From Phlebotomus papatasi (Eukaryota > Arthropoda > Insecta > Diptera > Psychodidae): a stretch of 64,000 nucleotides of DNA. The DNA is taken from NCBI RefSeq assembly GCF_024763615.1, contig NC_077224.1:66598712-66662711 (forward strand), given 5' to 3'. How positions within the stretch are numbered: position 1 is the first letter of the stretch; every line of letters begins with the position of its first letter. The position numbers and the translations under genes are program-made. Below are positions 13,046 through 25,218 of the stretch, piece by piece. The notes beneath the pieces were generated by a model that was not told where the DNA came from, did not search any database, and saw nothing but the letters and a program-made list of their open reading frames with translations.

Positions 13046-13214
13046 AGAGTCTGAGTTTTGTAGGTTTTCAAACTATTCCTCTTCTTGATTTTCTCGAAAT
13101 GTTAATTAGGCTGCAACTGGGAGATATTAGCCAATCAATTTTTGAAGTATGACCCCTAGTAAGAATTTTGTTTTGTTTGATATTGATTCGTTTGATAAGT
13201 ATGAAGTGTAACTA

Positions 13215-13437
13215 GGGTAAAGTGGTACAAGTTGGACAGTGGTACAAGTTGGACAATGGTACAATTTGGACAGGGCTTTCTGTCTTGATAAATTTAGTAC
13301 TTCATTTTTATTTGTATATTTTTAATGCTTTAGTTTTATAATTTGGTTTCTGGTGCTTAAAAACAAATTTTGTACTGTATTTATCAAGAAGAAAGCCATG
13401 TCCAACTTGTACCGGAGAATTGTCCAACTTGTAACAC
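13215..13437. mobile_element. GGTACAAGTTGGACA MITE, full copy
   Basis: 223 bp with TA flanks. Each end carries two GTACAAGTTGGACA-type blocks in inverted orientation. The left 150 bp are repeated at 54781. Confidence 0.8.
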
Positions 13438-15044
13438 TAATTCCAAATTATATCGGAATTTCAGCCGGATTTATACCATAAGGTTTAAACTATAAGAAAT
13501 TGTTTTTTGTTTGTGATAAAGGCATTCCTTCCAATTACAAGTGGTTTTACGAACTTCTAATTTTAAAAGGAGAAGTGGCTTTCACGATGATCTCTCAGTG
13601 TGACTAAATTCTGACAATCAGAAACAGTGCTGTGACATGACTATTTTAAAAACGCTTGAAAATCTTACTATTGTATACTAAAACTTGAACCTGATCCATA
13701 TCGTGAAGCATAAAATAAGGGGTTCATCCAATTGGCTAAAAGAAAGCTGGAACTTCCGAAAGTCGTAAGTCGATAAGTTTCTCAGTTTGAGAGTTCAGCT
13801 TAAAAGAACTGAGGGACGGGCGCTCGGGAAAATTTTCTAAGGATTATAGTAGATGATCTTATATTAAGACTTTCTCTAGTGTTTGCCAAAAAATTAAAAA
13901 AAAACTTGGATAATTTGGATTGAAACTTTAGTGCGAATTTTCAATTAATTTTTTTCTACTTTTCGCCATTATTTATGGAAACTGAGCTTTTTAAGCCAAT
14001 TATCCTTTAATCAATTTCAGCTTTGATTTATTGAAGCTACAGCTTTATTTTTATATCAAATTATTTTGTTGTTCATTGGAATATTGCATTTTGCGTCTTA
14101 ATCTTCTTGATCCCATCAGTTTTTATGACTGGAAGATTTCTGAATGAAATTCATGCTGAGGATGCTGATGTTTTTTTCTTACCATCGAAAACCAAAAGCT
14201 TCCTTTTGGGAAGGAAGATAGAGGTTGTAGGAAGACAGGAAATTATTCAGCTTTAGTCACTGTGCATGTGAATCTCATTTGGTGTTTAACAAATCCCCAC
14301 TGGTTTGTTCACAAGGAAGAAACAGAATATTTTACTGACTTTCAGGAAGAGACGAGGTTGTGGTGGGTGGTATCATCGTGTCATAGTGCAATTTAGCATA
14401 CATATATAGTGGTGTATATATATAATTATAAAATTATATTGGATAATATAATTCAATCATGCGAATATAATTGATTAGCTGGTTGTTTCTAAGCTTTAAA
14501 TTGCTCTCTATTATCCATTTGCTCCAAGTCCATTCACATAAATTTTATGAACACCGACCGCTTTATAAAATCAATCAAGCTTAGGTAATAAACTTCTGCA
14601 GATATTTAGAATTTAGATATAGAACTTATTTTTGAATTCGGCGAGAATGAGAGTAGTGAGTTGCAGTCTTGAGACAAAATCATATCCAGGGCATCACTGT
14701 TGGTCTAGTGAACCTTCTGGGAAATTAAACTAAAATAATTCACGTCCCATCTGTGTGCTATCTAATTTTCACAACAGTAGGATGGAGAGATGTCGCTTTC
14801 CTCTTGGACAATATCATTTGGGAAAATTCTGCAGTAGTCACTGTGATTTTTATTGCTCGAATTCAGAAGGAGAGGATTATATATATGGTCGCTTGGATCA
14901 GCTAGTGGCATATAAATATTTTGGGATAGAAAAAATTATTACAAATTGCGTTGATAATTTCTAACCAGACAAACTTACTAAACTTTAACTGTTTAGCAAA
15001 ATTATTGTGAATTCTATCAACAGATAATAAATAAAAAAATTCGT
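13438..15044. other. No gene seen
   Basis: AT-rich, with a TATA-type dinucleotide run near 14401-14450. The 69-codon frame at 14755 has no recognisable motif. Confidence 0.45.
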
Positions 15045-15640
15045 ATAATGCTCAACGCACAATAACTTTTGTTTTGTAAACATGTTTTTGACATTTCAGT
15101 GAGAGTGAATAAAATCTAGATCTAGTCATCTCGCTCACTGTCATAGGCAATTTTGAATATACATGTTTACAAACAAAAGTTATTTTGCGCTGGGTATAAT
15201 GTCCAACGCACAATAATTTTTATTTTGTAAAAGGTTTTTGACATTTGAGTGAGAGTGAATGAAAGCGAGATCTAGTCATCTCGCTCTCTCTCATATGAAA
15301 TTTGCAAAACATGTTTACAAAAAAAATTATTGTGCGTTGGGCATAATGCTCAGCGCACAATAACATTTGTTTTGTAAACATGTTTTTGACATTTCTATGG
15401 GAGTCAGTGAGACCTAGATCTAGTCATCTTGCTCACTCTCATAGGAAATTTTGAAAACATATTTACAAACAAAAGTTATTGTGCGTTGGGCATAATTCTC
15501 TACGCACAATAAATTTTGTTTAGTAAACATGTTTTTGGCATTTTTATGAGAGGGAATGAAATAGATCTAGTCATCTCGCTCATTCTCATGAGAAATTTTG
15601 AAAACATGTTTACAAACAAAAGTTATTGTGCACTGGTCAT
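15045..15640. repeat. Four-unit tandem array of a palindromic ~149-bp MITE
   Basis: Units begin at 15045, 15196, 15343 and 15492 (151, 147, 149 and ~148 bp). Each starts ATAATGCTCAACGCACAATA-like and ends TATTGTGCGTTGGGCAT-like. Each is therefore one long imperfect palindrome: GTAAACATGTTTTTGACATT arm, a GATCTAGTCATCTCGCTC centre, then AAAACATGTTTACAAACAAA arm. Units differ at many positions, so the array is not a recent amplification. Confidence 0.85.
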
Positions 15641-16469
15641 AAAGCATCATTTGAATCGATCACAGTATTTAGGGATAGTCTTAAGCGATCGGGCATGGTA
15701 TATTGGAGCAGTAAAAACGAACCTTAAATGTTAGAATGAAAGAAAAGTTTTACGAGCAGCAAGAAGAAGAGCAAGAGTCTCTGGAGAACAATATCTCCCG
15801 CATTTGCGGTAGTTTATTTTTGCCTATTATAAACAATAATAATTCATATAATTATACCAATAATAAAATTTTCACTTTTTACTCATTCAAGACTATTGAT
15901 AAAAATCTTTAATTAGCGTGATTGAATTACTTTCCATATATAAAGGAGCATCTTTCTCTGGCATTTTTCCTTCGTTACAGGGATTTTGTGAGGAAACCTG
16001 AACTGTGAACACAAATTAACAAAGGGGACGCATATCACCAAATTGTGAAAACAAAAACTATTTTAACCAGATTATATGTAACTAACAAAGAATTTCTGCT
16101 CATACTGCCAACCATTTAACTTTCTCATTCGCATCCTGGACATTCCTGTGAGCACATGTAGTGGACTTACGAGCTTTGGAAGAAGTAACGCAAGTAAGTT
16201 GTTTAAAATTTAACAGAAATTAGCCAAAATTTTAGATTTTTAATTTAAATTCTGTTTAATTAAATTAATTTAAATTTTGTTTAAAAGTCTGTGTTCATTG
16301 TGGGTATTTTCAATGTTTCGTAAAATGTGTTCTTGGATCTATTATAGCTACAGAAGGTGATGTAGTTGATTGGCAATAATGGTGCGTAAATGTTATTTTA
16401 CTGCTCGAAGTCAAAGAGAGCAGTTATATAATCCATACTTTTTTTTCAAGTTGCCAACGACCTGGAACA

Positions 16470-16849
16470 GGGCACTCAATGGATCGAGTAGTAGAGCACT
16501 CGCTCTATGATGCAAGTGTCTCGGGTTCGAATCGCTTGAGGTCACCAGGAATTTTTCTGGCGTTATGGCTTCTACACACTAGAGAAAATTATGTCTATAT
16601 TGAAGCAAATTCCCTACGCTTGTATAGGAAAAACTCTTCAATATGGACATGACTTTCTCTAGTGTGTAGAGGCCATTAAAGGGATTCGAATTGCATGAAA
16701 TGAGCGTCACTGCACTTGATTCCACGGGGCATAGGACTGACCATCCCATCCCTGTATAAGAAAAAATAAAAATAGATGTCCCGAACTGCCCTTGTGGGAA
16801 GGCCTAGTTCCTCTATGGAACGTTGTGCCACCATTATTATTATTATTAT
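16470..16849 (+). mobile_element. SINE1 copy interrupted by a 110-bp MITE
   Basis: Same head, B box and (ATT)n tail as the copy at 1593, with a 12-bp target duplication CGACCTGGAACA at 16458-16469 and 16850-16861. It is split at the GGCG-TTA-AAGG site by the MITE at 16566-16675. It has more substitutions than the other two full copies (for example GGATCGAGTAGTAGAG in the head), so it is older. Confidence 0.88.
16566..16675. mobile_element. 110-bp PIF/Harbinger-like MITE (copy 1)
   Basis: Ends TGGCTTCTACACACTAGAGA and its inverted partner TCTCTAGTGTGTAGAGGCCA, flanked by TTA on both sides (16563-16565 and 16676-16678). The empty site is known from the intact SINE1 copies, which read GGCGTTAAAGG, so the 3-bp duplication is directly proven. 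TTA duplications are typical of PIF/Harbinger. Confidence 0.85.
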
Positions 16850-16912
16850 CGACCTGGAACACAACGGAAAAGAGATATCGACTTCTGGTCTTCGATGACC
16901 CTCACCCTATTA

Positions 16913-17181
16913 ATAATAATAATAATAATAATGCTGGCACAACATTCCATGAAGGAACAGGGCCTTCCCGCAAGGGGATTTCTAGACAAGCATTATTATT
17001 TTTTCTTGTACGGGATGAGGTTGTCAGTCCCATGCCACGTGGAATCAAGTGCAGTGAAGCTCACTGGATGCAATCCGAACACCTTTAACGCCAGAAAAAT
17101 TCCTGGTGACCTAAAGGGGATTCGAACCCGGGACACTTGCATCATAGAGCGAGTGCTCTACCACTTGACCCATTGAGTGCC
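16913..17181 (-). mobile_element. SINE1, full-length, inverted copy
   Basis: Reverse-complement copy: the (ATT)n tail lies at the low-coordinate end and the GGGCACTC head at 17181. It is flanked by a 14-bp duplication CCCTCACCCTATTA at 16899-16912 and 17182-17195. Its own duplication shows an insertion independent of the neighbouring copy, whose second target repeat ends only about 40 bp away. Confidence 0.88.
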
Positions 17182-17195
17182 CCCTCACCCTATTA

Positions 17196-19101
17196 GTGAA
17201 CATTATTTACAAATATTTTCTTCCCCGCCCCCCCCTGCCCGACCTCATATTCCTCTAAAAAAAAAAATGTTTTCTTGGTTTATTTCGAAAAGTCCTTCTT
17301 ATCTCGATAAGCTTTCAGAGGTAGTTAAGGTGAACATTTCATTTTGCATCCATAGACAGCTATGCTCGAAAAGAATTTCGATATCGAATTTTCGAAGATC
17401 AAAATTAAACATTAGGGCTTATTTCTTAACCGATTTGGTTAAATTTGGATTTTTGAGAGGTCTTGAAATTTTCAACCCGGCTGTATCGGACTTAATAATA
17501 GTCAATAAAAATAATGTAAATAATAGGCTTAATAATGAATGAAAATTAGCAACTCTCAAACACTTGTGAATTCGAGCATTTAGAAAAAATTTCCTTTGTC
17601 CTTGTTTTTTTTTTTCTTCTCTGCTCTGAAAGTCACATAAATGAAAGGAAGTGCCATGTGGCTAAAAGCTTTCTCATAGGAGACCCCAATAATGCGGTAT
17701 TGAAAGAAAATGAATGGAATGAGGGATAAATTCGCAAATAAATAGGATATTTATAACAAATCATATTGAAGTATTAGCTTATGGAGGTGATTTGCGAAGA
17801 GGAAATCCGTGATTATCAAGGAAATTTTTTTCGATATGTTCCATCTTTCCTTTCATATGCCATATCCTTACTGAAATATAATACAAATTGAAGGGAATCA
17901 GGTAACTGGGTGGGAAGAAACTAATAAGGGAATAGATAAATGTTGGCAGAGGAAAGATATTTTTTTTTTGGCTCATTCCTCTAGAAACCTCACGCCTTTC
18001 ATCGTAAGACCAACAAAGGATGTTATGTTGTTGTAGTAGAAAGGGAGATGGGCATATAAAAAATGAAAACGTGTGTCTCGACATTAATCTTACTTTCTGC
18101 AGATTTCGAGCAATATTTTATAAATAGAACGACGTATGATACTACTCCGAACATTTTTTTTTGGGGAATGATGAGGGAGGAGGGCAAAAAATGTGTGGAA
18201 TACCTTCTTACACACAATAGAATCACTGTCTGCTTCCGCTTCAAGTCAAGTCCTCTAGAGAAGGATCCCACCCATCTTTCAAGCCCGCGAACAAATTATA
18301 TATGTATGGAAAAGTTTATAAAAGCTATCATTCGCCTGATATGATAAAATGCCGACATCAACACATTTTTCTGCTTATATTGGTGGAGTTTTACCCTGCC
18401 AAACACAGTTAAAAAAGTGTGAAAAACTGAGAATGTGTCGAGCAAATTTTTTCCAGTGGATAATCAAGAAGAAAGTGGTTAGTTGTAAGCTTTATTTGAA
18501 AACAGTAGTTGAGATTCAAGTTCATTCCATGTAGCATAATGAAAATAGAAAACTTTATTGTGTTCTAAGAGATTTAAAGGAAGTAAAATCTTTACGTAAT
18601 TACAACGCAACGATTCCTAAAAAGTAGTACAACTGATATCTTCTCCATCTGATGGAGTTGCGAACAAGGGTTTATAAATTACAGCATAAAAACTTACAAA
18701 AACTAAAAGATCAACGTTTTTCTCTATGTAAATAAAATTGGCAAAAAAACAAATTAACTGAAAAAATTTCAAAATGGGCAGTAAAAAATTAAAAATGAGC
18801 AGTAAAATATCTAATTATGGTCAGTAAAGAACTTAAATCTTTACAAAAATGGGTCTGATTTATTTATTTAATATTTAAAATTGTTGCTGATAGAATGAAA
18901 AGCCCAAAATTTGGACGATTAAATCACTGTTTCAATTTCCTTTATTACTGCTCAATTTTAACTTTTTACTGAATTTTAATTAAATTTAGATTAAAAAAAA
19001 CTCGAATTCTAATTAGAGGAAAGATTTCAGGCTTCATACACACTCTGGCATCGAACATTATATATATTTTTCCTATATTCCTTTAATAAATCTTATATCT
19101 A
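17196..19101. other. No gene seen
   Basis: Several overlapping 60-121-codon frames on both strands. None has a recognisable domain and they overlap each other. A small AATGAGCAGTAAAA-type repeat lies near 18775-18840. Confidence 0.4.
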
Positions 19102-19354
19102 CACTGAGAAAAATAGAGGCTGCGAATAACTTTTTTTCGTCATAACTTTAACACTTTTTGGCTGTAAAAATATATCAACAGATTTTAATGTTAATTTTAC
19201 ACCTTTTAAGGGTAAAATCAACATGAAAGAAGGGTAACTATAACCCATAATACACCTAAAAAGGTTAATATTTACACCGTTTTCGAATTAATACTGCAGG
19301 GTAAAATAAACATTTCCGGAATGTTATTTTAACTTTTTCGGATTTCTCTCAGTG
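19102..19354 (+). mobile_element. CACTGAG MITE, copy 1
   Basis: 253 bp with TIRs CACTGAGAAAAAT and ATTTCTCTCAGTG, flanked by TA. The body carries paired blocks such as AACACTTTTTGG and GGGTAAAATAAACATTTCC. An inverted second copy lies 73 bp downstream and a third at 56814. Confidence 0.85.
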
Positions 19355-19427
19355 TAGCAATATATTTTAATAGTCAGTTTTAAACCACATATTTTCTAAA
19401 AAAAAAATAGATTAGACTAGATTCATT

Positions 19428-19665
19428 CACTGAGAGAAATTCGAAAAAATTTAAAATAACATTCCGGAAATGTTTATTTTAGCCTGCAGTATTGATCCGA
19501 AATCGGTGTAAATATTGTGCTTTATAGGTATATTAGGGGTTAAAGTTACCCTTTTTCATGTTAATTCTACCCTTAAAAAGGTGTAAAATTAACATAAAAT
19601 TTGTTGATATATTTCTACACCTAAAAAGTGTTAAACTTATGAGGAAAAAAAGTTTTTTCTCAGTG
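19428..19665 (-). mobile_element. CACTGAG MITE, copy 2 (inverted)
   Basis: Reverse orientation of copy 1, with the same internal blocks (AAAATAACATTCCGGAAATG, CTGCAGTATTGATCCGAAAT) and a CTCAGTG end. With copy 1 it forms a facing pair that could fold as a ~240-bp stem. Confidence 0.85.
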
Positions 19666-19925
19666 TTAAGAGAGCATAAGTAAAAAATGAAATGTTCGAA
19701 ACTAAAGTATGTACGAAGCTTGAAAGTCTTCCCATCTTCCCTTAGAGTTGCTTTAACTCAATTTGTAGAAGAGCATATTTCTGAAGAATTATCTACCTTT
19801 CTTTTTGTGATGGTTCCTGTCTCGACTGTATCTCCAGTCATCGCCATATCCTAAAACCCCCAAACAATCGTGAAATGAACCAAGTCAAGAATAGTCGAAT
19901 ATGCAGAAGTGAGAACGGTACAGTA

Positions 19926-20146
19926 GGATAAGATGGGGTAATTCGGAATCATGTCTACTTTGGAATGTTGAGAATTTTAGATTGTTACAGAAGGTCAAAA
20001 AGATAAAGAAAACCAGAAAGAAGTACTAGAATTTACATTCGAGAGTACTCCTTCATTGTTTTTTCTTTTTCCTTTTGCTATCAAAAACTGTTAGGAAATC
20101 TCAAAGTTCCAAATTAGACATGATTTCAAATTACCCCATTTTACCC
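19926..20146. mobile_element. 221-bp TA-flanked MITE
   Basis: TIRs GGATAAGATGGGGTAATTCG and ATTACCCCATTTTACCC with a shared inner AATCATGTCT block, TA duplication. Confidence 0.8.
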
Positions 20147-20972
20147 TAAAGAAAAAAAACATGCAATTTTTTCATTGAAACTGAACCATTCGTAAGCTGC
20201 AAAACTAAAACAAGATTTTGTTTGCAACACTAAACTATTTGTACATTTCTCACAGTTATGTGAAATTTGAATTGATTTTCTTTACTAAAACTTTCAAGTC
20301 AATTGCATCATCTGTGAACTTTTTAAGTGAAGACTTCTGCAAGGACGAACATAGACGAGGATGAGACAAGAAATGAGAAAAGGCTGCACCTATTTGATGG
20401 TCACAATATAAGGTGTTTCAGCGGTTTCTGCGCGGAAAAGAAACTTTTTGAACACATTTTAGTTCAAACTTACTTTTATTATAGTTTTAGCATCTCACAG
20501 TATAATTTTTTCCACACCAATTTTTTTTTTGTTTCAAATGGGAGTTATTTCAATAACACTGAAATATAACTCCACTGAGATTCTTTCTTGGCTGCGGTGA
20601 TGTTAAACATTAATTTTGCAATGGGTGGTGGTTTGTCTTGACACGTCCAAATAAATTATGGCCCAAATTGAGAGTGAGGAGACTTCACTGAAACTTTTCT
20701 CCCCCAAAACAATTTCACCACAAATTTATCTACTTACCAGCACATTAATGTACTTCCTTGTCATGGACTTTACCGCATTTCCTGTCACAGCTTTAATTCT
20801 TCTGACAGTTTTAATCTGCCAAAATGAGTGTGTCACTTATGCAGACATGCAAACGTTGATTGTAAATATAAGCGATGGGTCGAATACCCATCAGAATTGC
20901 ATTAGAACAAGCATTCCTTCTGTTGAAGTCAATTTATTATTTCTAAATTATCATTTTCAGCCTAATTTTTTA

Positions 20973-21169
20973 GGGGGAAGTGGGGCACCTTTGAAATTTG
21001 CATTTTTCGCCTATTTTTAAATATAATTGAGCCTTATCGTGATATGATTTAGCTGCACAAACAGATTTAGTAGCTTAATTACATTATGATCTAGCTCAGT
21101 TTTACTTAAACATAGGAGAAAAATCGCAATTGCAAAGGTACCCACTTTCAAAGGTGCCCCACTTCCCCC
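20973..21169. mobile_element. GGGGGAAGTGGGGC MITE, copy 1
   Basis: 197 bp, TIRs GGGGGAAGTGGGGCACCTTT and AAAGGTGCCCCACTTCCCCC, TA duplication. Related copy at 33211-33406. Confidence 0.85.
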
Positions 21170-21839
21170 TAATTGCCAATGTTTTAATGATATATTTAAT
21201 ACGTTTCAACAATTAAATAATTTCCGGTAGTCCATTGTGTAATCTCTTTTGGAAATAGAATGTTACAAAAATTTCTACTTTAATTTTTACTCTATAATAT
21301 CCTAAAAAAAATTTGCAAAAATATAAATGAATTTGGAAATCATTGAGTTCTTTATACAAATTGTCTAGTTGTAACATTTTACAATAGTCTTATACAAATA
21401 AGGTCATGAGAAGATTAATCGCACGCCATTGAAATAACTTAAGCTGGCTATACATTAGACATAATTTATTGAAATATTTTTTTTTCAATATCAAATATTG
21501 ACAAGGATTGCCGCCACATTGCAAAGATTTATTGACATAAATGTTTCAATATTGTAGAAAATTGTCCAGTGTGGAGGCAAATATTGAAATATTTGTTTCA
21601 ATATGGAACATTTTATTCAATATTTTATTTCATTATTTTGAATGGTTACAAACTTGGCCAAATTATGCCAATAAAAAATTTCAAATTCACATTGAAATAA
21701 AATTTCAAAGAAATTCTAAATATCAAATTGATTTGATATTTCTTTCAATATTTTTAATGGTCAGGAATCTTCTTCCTTCAGAACATCACAGAACTGCCGG
21801 ATTTTCCTTGATGAATGAAAACACATCCAAGATCAAAGT

Positions 21840-22310
21840 CCAAGTCAAGACACATCTCTCCTGCTTCCTCCAGAAAATCCCAGATTCTTGGAATTCGGTT
21901 ATACATTTTGTTCAATCTCCTCAAGAACCCAACTTGGTCATCACTAATCATCTGCTTCCTCCAGAAAATCTCAAAACTTCTGGGATTTTCTTGGATATTA
22001 TACCCAAAACACTTCAGATACTTTCTGTGGTTAGAGGATTCCTAGAGCTTCCCCTAAGAAATCCCAGATCTTATGGGATTTTTTTGAATATTATGTCAAA
22101 AACCAGTCAGATACGTTTGGTGGTCAGAGGATTCCTGGAGCTTCCTCCAGGAAATCTCAGATATTCTGGGATTTTCTTGTATAATATATCAAAAACACTT
22201 CAGATACTTTCTGTGTTCAGAGGATTCCTGGAGCTTCTTCCAGGAAATCCCAGATCTTCTGGGATTTTCTTGTTCATTATGCCTAAAGCACTTCATATAA
22301 GTATAATTGT
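21840..22310 (+). repeat. 93-bp minisatellite kept in an open frame
   Basis: Units beginning TTAGAGGATTCCTAGAGCTT at 22031, 22124 and 22217 are exactly 93 bp apart, with two more diverged units upstream. Each contains AAATCCCAGAT and TCTGGGATTTTCTTG. Because 93 is a multiple of three, a 283-codon frame (21541-22392) stays open and reads RGFLELPxxNxRxxGIFL repeats. The frame continues into an (ATT)n run, so I do not call it a gene. Confidence 0.7.
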
Positions 22311-22439
22311 TATTATAATTATTATTATTATTATATTCAAGTTATTAATTATATTTGGCTTTTGTTTCCAAACTGAACCGTTTTTGACATAATATACAAG
22401 AAAATCCCGGAAGATCTGGGATTTCAGATTTTCATCTGG

Positions 22440-24590
22440 GATTTTCGCCATACCTCCGCCATATTCGCCGTCCAGTCAATTTTGTCTGGATATTTCGTGA
22501 ATTGCCCCTCAGGATTGAAAAAAAAGAACTTTTATGTTCATGAAAACTTTAATCTTACTGTTTCAAATTGTTTTATTTAGAAAGCAAATAACGATTAATA
22601 TTACATGTTCTAATAAGAACATATTATTAAAATAAATGCTATTATTAAAGGTAATAATTATATTCTATAACTTGTAAAACATTTGGGATAATTTGAAGAT
22701 ATTTAGGTATTCCAAAAAGATCCAGTTCAACAGAGTTTTTGCATTATAAAATTACACGTGAAAGTTTTACCATTTAGAAAATATATGTGTAAATTTAATG
22801 TACTTGGAACATAAACAAGAAAACGCAGAAAATACTCCAAGAACACTAGCGATACTAAGTGATAGGATGCCGTCTGTGGTGGAAGGGAAACAAGGAAAAA
22901 ATGACAAGAGAGGTGGATTTTACTTATAAACCAAACATTCTCTATCTGATTTCACTCTTTTCACTTCCCCCAAGAGATGTGTTCTTGAAGGATTCTTTTT
23001 TTTAGCAAAAGAGGAGGGTTTGGTTGAGAAATGTGAAAGAAAAGGCGGTAGAAAAAAAATTCTGTAGCTAAGTTTGGATGAAGCATCAATTGAATCTCAG
23101 TGTCTGTAGATGTTAGGAGGTTCAATTTGAAATAGGGGATTTATTCGTTAGAGAAAAATCGGATAAGGTTTCACCGTTGCGGAAAACACTTTAAAATGAG
23201 TTTTCTCGAGTTACAAATACCTCTTCTCCATGTTCTCCCCGAATGAACATACATTGCGAAAAATAAACTCAAATTCTGAGAGATTGTATGTGAATTGGAG
23301 CTTTTTGCATTTTGTAGATCAGCAAAATAAAACAGGAAAGATCAATTTTATAGACAATGGGTATAATGGCAAAAGAGACGCAATTCTAAATTCTCTAACT
23401 ATGTTCATTGAGTGGTATTTAGAGCAAACTCAGCAGAAAGCTAACTCGGTTTTCATATGGCAATCCCTTTTCGGGGAAAATTGGAAGTTGGGGTTTTGAA
23501 AATATATATATAAATGCTGGGGAATCCCACTCCAATTCTCAAAAGTCTCAGTAATGCACACCATTTCCAAACAAACATTCACATTGTATAAGCGGATTAA
23601 GACATTAATTACAAACCAAAGCTCCTATAAAAGCCATTTATGCGTGCAAACATTATGTGATGCGTTATGGATTCGCATTTGGAATGATACAGTGGGAAAA
23701 TTACTTCCGCCAGACTAACTGAAAATTTAGCTCATTTCCAGCGGGCTTTTATACCATACACAAAGACTATTGCGACTCTCTTAAAAATAAATTCTTTCAT
23801 CTCAATTAAACGATAAATTTTTTGGATTTTTTTTTATAACACTCAAAGTAGCATAAAGTTGTTTTGCGATGATTTTCTAACAATCTGCTTCAAAACCAAG
23901 CGAAGCGGTAATATTGTCACAATGAAAAAAAAAACTGTTTACTTCTTTAATATAATGTTATGAAAGGTAGGAGTTGTACTTTTCATGAGCTTCTCCCAAC
24001 AAGATAATACATTTTTCCTGGAAACTGCATGCACTCACTCAAAGGTGCACTGATAGCATCTTGACAGGATACAGTATAATGGAGTTTCTTATATCTATAC
24101 GGTATTCACTCAACGTTCTATCAACATCATTCTTATTTAAAGAAGAATTTTCTTTGACTGCTCTAAGACTTTAACAATGTGGGATAAGTTGATAAATTAA
24201 CTTTATTCACATTTTATAGACGTGGTTCTCTATAAAAGTTTTATTTAAAAAAAAAACAGTTTAGAAAGAGGCTAACATATTTAGTCCATAGTACGCATTA
24301 ATATAATAATGCAGATACAACTTCCCACAAAAGAATTAAGATAAATAAAATTGCTTTAACTCAAACAGAAGAAAAAGATAATATCCATACGTGACCCACC
24401 TGAATATCAAACGGTGAAATATGTCTCAGATTCCAGGTTCAGTTCAGCCCAGTTCCCGAACGTTCCTAAATCCTAAAATAACAAGCGATTTCTTCAAAAT
24501 CTAAACAATCGTCTACCCTATGTTCAATTTTGACATGAATCGAAATTTTCCTAAAAATTTTACTTGATTAAAAATTAGGAAAGTGAAACT
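22440..24590. other. No gene seen
   Basis: Low-complexity AT-rich sequence. The 89-codon frame at 23230 has no recognisable motif. Confidence 0.4.
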
Positions 24591-24594
24591 ATAT

Positions 24595-25055
24595 TGTAGT
24601 AGGACTGTTGGGCCTAGAGGAGTTGAGAGGGAGAAATCCCGTCCTGACGACGACTCTTCTAAGCCAACGGTATCAATCACTGTTCAGCTAGAGTGGTAAC
24701 TTTGAGGGGTGCTATAAAAACGGCTAACTTCAAGTTAGGATATCGGTATAATTCCGCTAGTTGGAGTTGAGAGTGCTCGACGAGTTATTCCGGAGGCACA
24801 ATCGAATCGGTTCCTCAGTCGGTCTTCATCAACGAAGCGAGGAGTACGCCAGATTCGTGGCTGTCTTGGAATGGGCAATGGGGCTCAATTCCGGGAGGCT
24901 AGCGATGAAGGGTGTTCCACCATGTTCTGGTGTAGACCCGTAGAAATTCTTGCTACAATATGGCGTAACCTTAAGTCTGAAGCCCGTGTAAGCGATTTTG
25001 ACATCCGGTCTTAGGCGACCCTTTCCGATAAATGAGCGTTGTCTTTAAGCCAACA
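24595..25055 (+). mobile_element. Solo LTR (461 bp)
   Basis: Starts TGTAGTAGGACTG, ends GCCAACA, and is flanked by a perfect 4-bp duplication ATAT (24591-24594, 25056-25059), as expected for an LTR retrotransposon. A TATAAAA box lies at about 24712-24718. It is more GC-rich than its surroundings. No primer-binding site or internal region follows, so it is a solo LTR. The 4-bp duplication would fit Ty3/gypsy or BEL/Pao; the sequence alone does not decide. The short frame inside is not a gene. Confidence 0.65.
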
Positions 25056-25218
25056 ATATGTTAGTCTTATTTATTTCGAGTAAAGCTTTTCTAGCGATTT
25101 TACTCTGTTAGATTTCTTATTTTTCAGATATTTTTCAGAGATAGGAGAAAGTACTCTCTCTTCGAACGTTCGTGCATTCGAATAATTTGAATTTCTTTTA
25201 TTTTTCCTAAGTGACTTA

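Noticed and set aside
15045..15640. CRISPR array
   Set aside because: The units are contiguous palindromes without unique spacers, in a eukaryotic context.
16792..17176. 98- and 117-codon frames across SINE1 copies
   Set aside because: They run through SINE sequence and (ATT)n tails, giving poly-N or poly-I stretches.
17177..17542. 121-codon plus-strand frame
   Set aside because: Starts inside a SINE duplication, no recognisable motif, composition like the surrounding AT-rich DNA.
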